DNA of 64,000 bases from assembly GCF_905404315.1 (NCBI RefSeq), contig NC_066273.1, forward strand, positions 868,001 through 932,000, in the 5' to 3' direction. Positions within the stretch are counted from its first letter, which is position 1. The number at the start of each line of letters is the position of its first letter. Under the pieces are notes generated by a model. The model had not been told where the DNA came from and searched no databases. It was given only the letters and a program-made list of their open reading frames with translations. The stretch is from Leptidea sinapis (Eukaryota; Arthropoda; Insecta; Lepidoptera; Pieridae). Shown here one piece after another: positions 55,075 through 64,000 of the stretch. Position numbers and translations under genes: made by a program.

Positions 55075-56062
55075 ATATGGAAAAAGAGGACAAGCGAGCA
55101 TACGGGTCACCTGGTGTTAAGTGGTCACCGCCGCACACATTCTCTTGCAAAACCAGAGGAATCACAGTGAGGAAGCTGGAGGGCCTTTGCCTTTGCTTTC
55201 GATAGCCGCCGCCCATCTGTGGGTTAGGTATACCAGAAGATCACCTGCCGATCGACCATGGCGAAAGCCGTACTGTCAGTCGTTGATCAACTGGTGACCC
55301 CCTAGTTATACCAAGAGGTGGCGGTTAATTATGCTCTTCATGATTTTGGAGAACAGGGAGGTAATAGCTATAGGCCTGTAGTTTACCGGATCCGAACTGT
55401 CACCTTTTTTTGGATTAAATGGACAAGGGCTGACTTCCATGAGTCAGGGACTACGCCTTTTTCATATGAGCGCCGGAATAAACGCCTTAGCACCTGCGTC
55501 AACTCAGGTTCTTAGCACGATTGGAGAAATGCCATCCAGCCCGCTCGACTTCCTGACATCCAACGAAAACAGAGCTCGCCTAACAGTTTTCTGTCTGAAC
55601 TGTACTTCTGACACCGCGGGATGGTCGGCGGTGTTATTCCGTTGTCGTCAAGAGTCGAGTTGGAGGCGAAAAGAGCGCACAGAAGATCGGCTTTTTCTTT
55701 TGCCGTATGGGCCAGGGTGTCATTGTTCATGTGCAACGGCGGCAGGGACGGCTGGTTGAAGTTACCAAGAGCAGCTTTCGACAACGACCAGAACGACGTT
55801 CCGGTCGGGTAACTGGAAAGCTGCTCGCCGATTTTGACGACGTGCTTCGATTTCGCACGGGCGATTTGCCGCTTAAAAATCTGGAGGCACAGTTATATTT
55901 CCTCTTCAGAACTTTGCAGTTCAGATCCTTTGAGCCCAGCGCCGCAACCTAAGTTCGATACGCCTGTTTTTTGCAGTCACATGTTGCTTTAACTGATGCA
56001 TCGAACCAGGGCTGTGATCTGCCACCGATCGGTACTACAGAGCTTGGTATAAAAATATAGTT
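55075..56062 (-). pseudogene. LINE family B fragment with most of the RT deleted
   Basis: On the minus strand it begins in the endonuclease-RT linker (TTTATACCAAGCTCTGTAG, DASVKA.CDCKKQAYRTWVAALGS). It passes through PPLHMNNDTLAHTAKEKADLLCALFASNS and ends in RT near NDxQYGFRHGRSAGDLLVYL. It then jumps directly to the family B 3' tail (TCCTCTGGTTTTGCAAGAG to TCTTTTTCCATATAAA) at about 55085-55165. The internal deletion removes roughly 1.1 kb. Confidence 0.8.
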
Positions 56063-57035
56063 TTTGCATATCGATCATAAGATCATAAGATTTATATAAA
56101 TAAATAATATAACCTTACCGATGACAAGTCACACCATGTTATTTTTGAGTCGTTAATGTATTATTTAAGCACTTTTTATAGCACTAGGCTTGTTGTTGAC
56201 ACACACTTAACACACGACTAAGGAGAAAAGTGTGCATCGTTCTACATTTTTCAAAATTTTACATTTTACATATTATATTGTAATTGAAATGATCTGTAAA
56301 TCTTGATATAAAAGAGTGGCAATGAGTTTCTTGCTACTTCTTCTAACTAGCGCAACCCTTTACGAAGTAGAGGTAGATTCAATAAGAAAAAAATTGTGTC
56401 ATTTCCGTGACCTACGTGAATAAACTGATTTTGATTTGATTTGATTTGTGCTTACATTGTCTTTAAGCACACTTTTGCCGTTCCGTTATCAGTCTGCGAA
56501 TGATATGTCCTTATGTATAGAAAGTCATTGTTAAAAAGTTAATAATTTACTCTAGTAAGCTTAAGTAAAAAGTTTGTGTTGTTTAACTTCATCCATAAAT
56601 TTCATAAATAAAATAAGTTCTATCAATTTAAAAGAACACGTAAAAATAGTAATTGAACCTACAATAACAATTCAGTAGAATTGGCACAATGAAACGTTAA
56701 TTAAATAAATATAATATGTAGGTAGGTACTTTAAAATATGTATCTATAACTAAGTGAATAAATAGTCAGTTTCGAAGGTTTTGACTCTTTCAACGTTGTA
56801 TACACTATTAGTTAGATCGCGAAAGACTAGAATCATGTATAGAGGTGATTGTAGTGTTATTATATTGGATGAAAGAAAAATTGCCAACCGTAAAGCGGTT
56901 GAAGCTACTTAGAAAAAATTACCAACCTATTGGTGGTATTTCTGTACTTTTTTCGGTGACTTTCATCAGATTCTGTCTGTAATACCCCGTGGAACAAGGG
57001 CAGGTAAAGTCAGAGCAAGTATGAGAAGTTTTTTT
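56063..57035. other. Intergenic DNA with a retroposon tail at about 56285-56452
   Basis: 56285-56452 ends TGAATAAACTGATTTTGATTTGATTTGATTTG, a (TTTGAT)n tail on the plus strand, preceded by a GAGTTTCTTGCTACTTCTTC segment. I recall this as a common lepidopteran LINE/SINE 3' end. The remainder is unrecognised. Confidence 0.5.
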
Positions 57036-57350
57036 TTATGAAAATAAGGGACGAGACGAGCAGGACGTTTAGCTAATGGTAATTGATACGCCCTACCCAT
57101 TACAATGCTGTGCCGCTCAGGATTCTTGAAAAACTTCAAAAATTCTGAGCACCACTACAACTGCGCTCGTCATCTTGAGGCATAAGATGTTAGGGCTCAT
57201 TTACCCAGTAATACCACTAGCTACGGCGCCCTTCAGAACGAAACACAGTAATGCTTACACATTACTGTTTCACGGCAGAACTAGGCGCCGTTGCGGTACC
57301 CATAATCTAGCCGGCATACTATGCAAGGGAGCCTCCTAGTGGTCACCGAC
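57036..57350 (-). repeat. Retroposon 3'-end repeat, copy 1
   Basis: On the minus strand the sequence ends CTCGTCTCGTCCCTTATTTTCATAAAAAAAA, a poly-A tail. The upstream portion (CTCAGGATTCTTGAAAAAC, CACTACAA.TGCGCTC, ACACATTACTG, GGTACCCATAAT on the plus strand) recurs at 63018-63216. It is SINE- or LINE-tail-like. Confidence 0.7.
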
Positions 57351-58299
57351 GAATGAACGGAGGCAACGAAAATGCACAGGAGTTTTCTGATATGCTACTT
57401 GAGATTGAAACGGTTTGTATTCGCAATAACAAGGAATACTTATTCTGCATGAAAACCTATGCTGCACAGTTATCTCGATGCAAGACCGCAAATAATCATT
57501 AGTATATGGAAATGCAACACAAATATTCATTAACGAAAACTCCTGGTTATGCAGAGGAGCTATTGGTACTATTCCAATTACAGCACTAATGCGCACTATG
57601 CAGCAATGCTCGACGTTGATTGTTTCAACTTCAGCAACTCTTCGCATAATCGAGCACTCTCAAAAGTCCTGCTTTCGCGTGATGGGTGCAATAGATACCA
57701 ACTCAGTGGCAGAAAATTAACAAGTGTTTTTTCCCTTTGTTGGCATGGAAATTTTATTAATAATAATATAAAATCTTTATTTAAATTATGAAGTTGCTAA
57801 CTCTATGAATATTTTATTTTCAACACTGAACTTAGAGCACTCTGCTTTCACGTTCAATTCCTCTCTCTAAATTCTCAATTCACGTTCCAAGCATCAGCAC
57901 CATTCGGAATTGTGTGGCACTGAGTCGCATTATGATTTTCCCTCTGTAATTGGAAAACTACAATTTTAACTCCACGTAACAATGTGGCAGCAATAAATGC
58001 TGACGGCTGACGGGGGATAGTGTAGACTGTTCAGTATGTCTCCATTAAGTTCTCACTCAATGTAACAGTTAAAGGCCGGCAAGGCTCATGTGATTCCTCT
58101 GCTATTGCAAGAGTATATGGGCGGCGGTGGTCACTTAACATCCAGGTACGCTTGTTTGCCCTCCTTTGTTATTGTTATTATTTTAAATACTCACTCATAA
58201 TTTATAGTGTTCTGTGTACTCAATACTCAATTGACAGTTGACACTTGACGTACTCATTACTGCGTGTTGCTGGGGTTGTCAAAAATCAAAATAGATATA
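57351..58299. other. Intergenic DNA with a LINE family B tail at 58080-58172
   Basis: 58085-58172 (CTCATGTGATTCCTCTG.TATTGCAAGAG to CGCTTGTTTGCCCTCC) is a decayed family B 3' end on the plus strand. The region just left of 58300 should be the original upstream promoter of RpL10Ab if the hAT insertion is later. No gene is seen. Confidence 0.5.
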
Positions 58300-58307
58300 C
58301 TTTTCTT

Positions 58308-61300
58308 TAGGGATGGCGATTCTTTACGAAAAAGATCGATTTTTAAATCGATTCGAATCGTAGTCTAATGAATCGATTCACGAAAAAATCGAGGCCTACA
58401 AAATCGATTCTTAAAAAATCGATCTTTTTTTCAAGTTTGCGTTTACAATGTAAATTTGTATCAATTTTACTAAAAACAAGATTAATATTGCAATTAACGA
58501 TATCTTATCAATAAAATCAGGGAATTCAAAAATAACAATTATTTTTATTACCGTATCAAACTATAAGATCAACTATAAAAAAAAAATAAGTATTTATATA
58601 CTGAATGTTTTTATTGATTGCAAAAAAGTAAAAAATAAGGTAAGAGTTAAGTTTAAATATTAAGCATTGGGAATTATAACTGGGAACTATAGTTCCCAAT
58701 GCTCAATATCTAAACTTTTTAAAAACAACAGTCTGTCAAGCCTTTTGGGATCCAAGCGGTTACGCTCATCACTTGCGATGTTTCCAGCAATTGAAAACAG
58801 GCGCTCACAAGGAACGGATGATCCAACGATACTCATATACATCATGGCGATTGGGTGAACGTGATGATAAATGGAGCTCTTTTGTTCTTGCCAGTAAAGT
58901 ACAGGATCATACTTCAGGTGCACAACTGCCTGCGATAAATAATGTTTGAATTCTTCATTTAAGCCTTGATTTTCCTGTGCAAGTGCATTGCATAAAGAGA
59001 GTTGCTTTTTCACAAGCAACTTATGAAAATCCCATATTCCGTTTTTCATATCCTTATCAGCGCTTTCTATTGCGTCGACTTCCTCACTATTATTTTGTGG
59101 AAGTGATTGTCGTGTAATATCCAAAATTGAAGTGTTTATTTTATTTATCGCTCGAGAACAGGCTACATGGTCAGTAAAATGAATTTTTTTAAATCTAGGA
59201 TCTAAAATGGTCGCAGCAGCTAACAAATGAACTTGTTCAACATTTCCAAATCTTTTCTTCAAGCCGTCCACAATTAAAGTCCTTGTTTTAACACCAATAT
59301 CCGTTGAATTTTTCATTGTATTATATGTTTCAGTCAGACAAGACACGATGGGTATAATTTTACTGGCTGTAACGTAGTCTTCTCCCGATATTTCTTTAGT
59401 TATTACTTCTAATGGTCTCAATATATTTATAAGATCTTTTATAAATTCTAACTGCTGTGCAGTTAGCATTGTTGGCGCTTTAGGATACTTGAGTAATATT
59501 GGCGCAATTATTTCGGATAACTCAACAAATCGTTCCAATTGATAAAAAACAGAATTCCATCTGGTACACACAGACTGAACAAGCCCCAAAGGCTTTGTTT
59601 GATGACCCTGAGCTTTCTTTAAAGAATCAGCAGCATTTGTATTATGTTTAAAATATGTGGTAATATCTTTGACAGCTGTTAGTAAATTCTTGGCTTCTTC
59701 CAGTCCATCCTTATTGTCAAATGGTTTTGATGCTACTAGGTTTAATGTATGGGCAAAACATGTTTATTTTTGCCATAAACATTTGTGACAGCTTTAACGA
59801 TATTAGCGCCATTGTCCGTGATAAACGCTACCACTTTGTTACTTGTGATGCCCCATTTTTCCGTCATATTGATAATAACTTGTGCTAAGTAGTCAGCATT
59901 GTGTGGTTCTGTTAGAGCAGTTACACCAAAAACTATGCTCAATAATTTACTTTCATATATACAATGACCAGTTAAGCCTAAGTAGCTTTGACTATTATGC
60001 GAGTCAGTCCAAACATCTGCAGTTAAAGATAGTGCTTCTACTTCTTGTATTTTTAGTTTCAGTTGTGTCGAAAGAATGTCATATTTATCGTCAATCATGT
60101 GGGTCATTGTTTTTCTGGCTGGAACTTTATAAAGTGGTGCCACTACTTTCATTAAATATCGAAATCCTGTTTTTTCCACAGTATTTAAAGGCAACCCATC
60201 TTTTGCGATCATGAAGACTATTGCATTGGTTATTTGACCACGCTTAATACCAGTATCTGAAAATAAATAAAATAAAGTCTTAATTATTGATCCTGTGTGC
60301 ATCTCACTTTCATAAAAAAATATTCAAAAGGTTTTAGTTTCATGCCTTACCTCCAAATGATTTTATATTTGTTAAGCAAGATGTCAATGTTTGCTGTTTT
60401 AAGACTGATACATTGGTAGAAGAAGAAGCCACGCTTTCAGCATCCGAATTATCAACATTTTGCAAATCTGGAACTGGAACGATGTCTAAAGTCATGTCAT
60501 CAACAACCTAAAACGAAAAAACATAGTTACTTCGATTTATTTAATATCGATTTTTATTTTTTTCGAAGTTAGTACATTGGAAAACAAATAATGTGACATA
60601 AGAAATGGTTTCACTAACTTGATCATTTCCATTATCATTTCGTGCATTACCACATTTACCACCACCACTTTCACTCTTCTTTTTGAGACTTACGGTCTGA
60701 ATTGTTGGATGACGTCTTAATAAATGATTGCGCAAGTTTGTTGTGTTTCCCTTAGTTTTTACGTCCTGGTGACAATATTTGCATGTGCCTCCGAAGTCTT
60801 TTTTAATAAAATGATTCCATTAATCACTTCTACCCGACATGCTGAAAAAATATATTTATTCCTCATTTATTATATGTATTAAACTTGATAAACAATGGTA
60901 TTTTAAGTAATTAGTCACTAGTTTCGAGTAATATTCAAAATCCTATTAGGATTAGTTAGCATAATTTCTTAATGAATTTAAAAGAATATTTTATATGAAA
61001 GAATAGTTTAACATTTTATAAAAAAGTAACCTTTATATAAAAATAGCACCAAATGTGAATCGATTAATTAAGATACGAATTGCTTTAAAAATTGATATTT
61101 TTCGGAAAGAATCGCCATCCCTAGCCTGGCGATTACTTGATTAAAATAAAATTAGAGTAAAAGCGATAGTTTATTTTTAAAATGATAATGGGAGCTTTAC
61201 TATTTTTTCTGTAAACAAGATGAATAATTTGATGCTTTGACGTTAAATAGATAATTGGACATAAAGTAATCGTGAATGAAGTATGAACACTTCCATTAAT

Positions 61301-61914
61301 AAGAATTCCACATATTACTTATTAGTTATTTCAATGCTGATTATTCCTGTGTAAAAGTAAATTTAAATGATAATCACAACTAACAGAACAAACTGAAAAT
61401 AATAGCGTCAAAGTAAAAAATAAGAAGCGCTTTACTTATTTACTTACCTACTCTCAATTAGTTATTATTTCGCAACAAACACTACATGAAAATCTGATGA
61501 AAATCAATCATGAAAATACTTATATTACGCTAATAACAGTATTCATTAAACGACAACAACAAATGAATAATGCAATATCAATCGTCACAGATTATAAATA
61601 CATAAAGTCAAAGACTACAAACGTAACTTTTTTATTAAAGAGAGGCGAGTAAAGGATACTAAACATACAGCCATCTCGCGAGTTTATGAGTAGTTAACTC
61701 TTTAACCGGCAGCACTCTTATAATTCAGGCACATTCAACTAAATGCAAATAATTGTATGGTTTATACCAAAACAGAAAAAATCGAATGTCGATTTTCAAG
61801 GGTGATATATCGATTCAGTGAATCGACACAGTACTTCATATCGATTTAAAAAATCGATATTTTCTGCTCGAAAAATCGATTCTTCGATTAATCGATCTCA
61901 GATCGCCATCCCTA
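58308..61914 (-). mobile_element. hAT transposon, 3.6 kb, perfect 8-bp TSD, broken transposase
   Basis: Left end TAGGGATGGCGATTCTTT and right end GATCGCCATCCCTA are inverted. CTTTTCTT occurs at 58300-58307 and again at 61915-61922. Subterminal regions are full of ATCGATTTTT-like repeats at both ends. The minus-strand gene inside is a three-exon BED-finger hAT transposase with a stop and a frameshift. A third end-like sequence at 61098-61123 (GGAAAGAATCGCCATCCCTA) lies inside. A deletion derivative (38427-39194) and a solo end (9535-9680) are elsewhere in the window. Confidence 0.9.
58687..60840 (-). pseudogene. hAT (ZBED-type) transposase, frameshifted
   Basis: Exons 60840-60619, 60507-60351 and 60256-58687 join at GT-AG sites. 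Allowing for one missing base near 59760 (just before the FAHTLNLVASKPF segment), they give about 649 residues. A BED finger is in exon 1 (WNHF, CKYC, then LRNHLLRRH). A TAA lies immediately before WNHF. The RNase H-like core has LSLTADVWTD and FITDNGAN, and the C-terminal dimerisation region has SVPCERLFSIAGNIASDERNRLDPKRLDRLLFLKS. The order and length are those of ZBED1-type hAT transposases, which cut and paste DNA with 8-bp duplications. The nonsense codon and frameshift disable it. Confidence 0.88.
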
Positions 61915-61924
61915 CTTTTCTTTT
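61915..61924 (+). promoter_or_regulatory. Probable 5'TOP tract of RpL10Ab, overlapping the hAT target duplication
   Basis: CTTTTCTTTT followed by ACAG lies 43 bp before the split ATG. Its first eight bases are the duplicated hAT target. A C followed by pyrimidines at this distance is what a ribosomal-protein mRNA start looks like. The transcription start itself is inferred. Confidence 0.5.
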
Positions 61925-61966
61925 ACAGTTGATCGTCAAAGGAAGCAGTGGATCAGTGACACCAAG

Positions 61967-63423
61967 ATGTGAGTTAATTCTTGAATAATCTTCGTAATCT
62001 TCTTTTATTCATAAAAGAAATCATTTTCATTCTATTATTTCCTATCGTGACCTAATGGTCAACAAGTTATTTCTACTATTTCATAAAATGTGCTTTTCAG
62101 GTCGAAGTTATCTCGCGATACACTTTACGAGTGCGTGAATGCAGTTTTACAATCTTCAAAGGACAAGAAGCGTAACTTTTTGGAGACTGTAGAGCTTCAA
62201 ATTGGTCTGAAGAACTATGACCCCCAGAAGGACAAGCGTTTCTCCGGAACCGTCAAGTATGTTTACCTGAAAAGGGAATTTTTGTGGTTCAGATGATTGA
62301 GATTATAGTTTTGTCTTTCCAAATACTCTCACCACAAAATTGTCCCTGGACAGGGAGTCAGTTAACTGACGGGACTTGACCCAGAGTCTTTAAATAATGG
62401 GTAGGTTAGCTTCGGCTCACCGAACTTATCTACACTAAGTTTTGTTTCACATTGGGTAAGAAAAACACAATACGACTAGTATCTGTAGTTATATTATATT
62501 TGCATAATAGTTACTTTATTAATTGTCTCGTGAAATTCCAATCTAACATATTTAAAAGTGTGTGCCCTTTTTCAAAGTGTGTTTGTACTTCGCAGGCTGA
62601 AGTATATTCCCAGACCAAAAATGCAAGTCTGTGTGCTTGGCGATCAGCAGCATTGTGACGAAGCTAAGTCTTTGGAAGTCCCCTGTATGGATGCCGAGGC
62701 ATTGAAGAAACTGAACAAGAATAAGAAGCTTGTAAAGAAACTAGCTAAAAAGTAAGTACAGAATTACATGAAAGGGAGAAGTAAATAACTTGTATAATTT
62801 ATATATCTAGATGGTCTCTTATTGTTCGACAATTGATTAAAACAGGCCTAGAATATTCACTAGTTTAGTGTGAAAAGCTGTGTCTTACACTCCCGATATG
62901 TATGACACTGTGATGTGTGTGTGCATTGCACAAAATAGAGGTTAGTTCTAAACTACAATCTTTTTCAACGATTTCATAGCTGAGTCTACCTAGATGTCTA
63001 AATGATCTAAGATTATGTCACTCAGGATTCTTGAAAAACCAAACATTCTGAGTGGCACTACAATTGCGCTCATCACCTTGAGACATAAGACGTCAAGTCT
63101 TTCACTAGGTATGGCGCCCTTCACACTGAAACAGTAATATTTACACATTACTGCTTCAGGGCAGATATATGCGCTATTGTGGTACCCATAATTTAGCCAG
63201 CATCCTGTGCAAAGGAGCAAACAAAATTTGTAATTAATAACAAAATGTTACAAACAGGTATGATGCTTTCCTGGCATCTGAATCACTTATCAAACAGATC
63301 CCCCGTCTCTTGGGTCCTGGATTAAATAAGGCGGGCAAGTTCCCTGGTCTTCTCTCCCACCAGGAATCCATGACAATGAAGATTGATGAAGTCAAGGCTA
63401 CCATCAAATTCCAAATGAAGAAG
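61967..63423 (+). CDS. RpL10Ab: 60S ribosomal protein L10a (uL1), 5' four exons, continues past window
   Basis: Exons at 61967-61968, 62101-62256, 62596-62751 and 63258-63423 join to 160 codons that match insect L10a: SKLSRDTLYECVNAVLQSS, ETVELQIGLKNYDPQKDKRF, LKYIPRPKMQVCVLGDQQHC, YDAFLASESLIKQIPRLLGP and LSHQESM. The protein forms the ribosomal L1 stalk that moves E-site tRNA. The start codon is split: AT ends exon 1 before GTGAGT, and G begins exon 2 after TTTTCAG. The next two introns also break a codon after its second base; the last visible donor, GTATAA at 63424, is in phase 0. About 57 C-terminal residues should follow beyond 64000. A hAT element ends 52 bp upstream of the AT. Confidence 0.95.
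63018..63216 (-). repeat. Retroposon 3'-end repeat, copy 2, in RpL10Ab intron 3
   Basis: It matches 57115-57315 (CTCAGGATTCTTGAAAAAC, GAGACATAAGA.GT, GGCGCCCTTCA, GGTACCCATAAT.TAGCC). It lacks the poly-A tail side present in copy 1. Confidence 0.75.
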
Positions 63424-63717
63424 GTATAACTTTTATTTTTTATGTAACTTTTTTAGAAAATGTATTTTTGTACTTCATTAATTTAAAATTACATATTTTC
63501 CTAATACCTCTAACTCCACACTAAAACACTTTATCACAGATCAAGTTATCTTATTATGTGTAAAATAATTAGCTTCACTTAGCTTTTCAACAATAATTTG
63601 TCTCAAATTAAATCTAATTAATCCGTAGATAAACCAGATGTAGCTAAAACGCAATTATACATTTGCATAAAAACGTTTTACTCGTCAGTCTATTGTCTCC
63701 AGTGTTGATATTGATCT

Positions 63718-63800
63718 GAGGCTGTCTCTTTTGAATGGGTGGTAGTTTTTGGCGTTCAATAAGTGATTTTAAATTCTATTTTGAATAAAAATATTTGAAT
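63718..63800 (+). mobile_element. LINE family A 3' tail in RpL10Ab intron 4
   Basis: GAGGCTGTCTCTTTTGAATGG through CGTTCAATAAGTGATTTTAAAT to TTTTGAATAAAAATATTTGAATTTG matches 32065-32150. It is an 80-bp, extremely truncated insertion in the same orientation as the gene. Confidence 0.8.
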
Positions 63801-64000
63801 TTGATTTATCTGATAAAATATTATTTTTTAGTTTATATATCTAGTAAATTCCTGTTTTTTGGTTATTTATTTCTTGTTTTGGCCCTTCACTCGTTTTGTC
63901 TACTTCTCCTTCACATTGAAGAGTTAAGCAACCTAGCGAAACTAAGAAAAAGTGTTTCACTCAATTGTATGAGACATGCAGTCATTGACAGATGATGGCT

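Noticed and set aside
1..64000. CRISPR arrays, LTR retrotransposons, rRNA genes
   Set aside because: No regularly spaced short repeats of CRISPR type, no paired LTRs with gag-pol frames and no rRNA-like conserved blocks were seen.

Overview
This is an AT-rich eukaryotic nuclear window, almost certainly from an insect and most likely a moth or butterfly. The support is the insect-like conserved genes with short GT-AG introns, several different non-LTR retrotransposon lineages lying in pieces, and interspersed repeats that I recall as common in lepidopteran genomes (for example repeats beginning CCGACTTCAAAAA and CTAGCTGACCCGGCAAAC). There are no operons, CRISPR arrays or bacterial signals.

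Six host genes are supported. Left to right they are: SGSM3/RUTBC3-like TBC-SH3-RUN protein (9891-12278, +, intronless); ribosomal stalk protein P1 (25304-26801, +, three exons); an arrestin-domain protein (33751-34725, +, intronless); mitochondrial ribosomal protein S14 (37667-38343, -, three exons, missed by simple ORF calling); FANCD2 (44623-48675, +, intronless, 1350 aa); and ribosomal protein L10a/uL1 (61967-63423, +, four exons visible, continuing past the window, with an ATG split by an intron). They belong to separate processes (membrane traffic, cytosolic and mitochondrial translation, DNA crosslink repair, receptor trafficking), and nothing suggests co-regulation.

Most of the rest is mobile DNA. 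2.6-6.65 kb is a broken RTE-like LINE split by a 1569-bp hAT-like non-autonomous element with perfect 8-bp target duplications. 14.4-19.3 kb is a nearly complete Jockey-type LINE on the minus strand with disabled ORFs. 28.6-32.15 kb is one LINE inserted inside another. 35.1-36.3, 36.6-37.2, 42.85-44.15, 50.2-51.05 and 55.1-56.06 kb hold further LINE fragments. 42.1-42.85 kb is a PIF/Harbinger remnant. 58.3-61.9 kb is a hAT element with a broken transposase.

The most interesting observations are as follows. (1) The hAT element's 8-bp target duplication coincides with the pyrimidine tract that looks like the 5'TOP start of RpL10Ab, so the gene's original upstream promoter appears to lie 3.6 kb away. 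(2) The 3' end of FANCD2 is duplicated 4.4 kb downstream between two copies of another repeat, beside a perfect 25-bp hairpin. (3) The TBC domain of the SGSM3 homologue has Gln where the arginine finger is expected. (4) Two perfect palindromes, each centred on CACGTG, lie about 0.45 kb upstream of the arrestin-domain gene. (5) An exact 100-bp minisatellite carries a PHO/YY1-like motif in every unit. I found no clear novel multi-gene system; the novelty here is in element-gene interactions.
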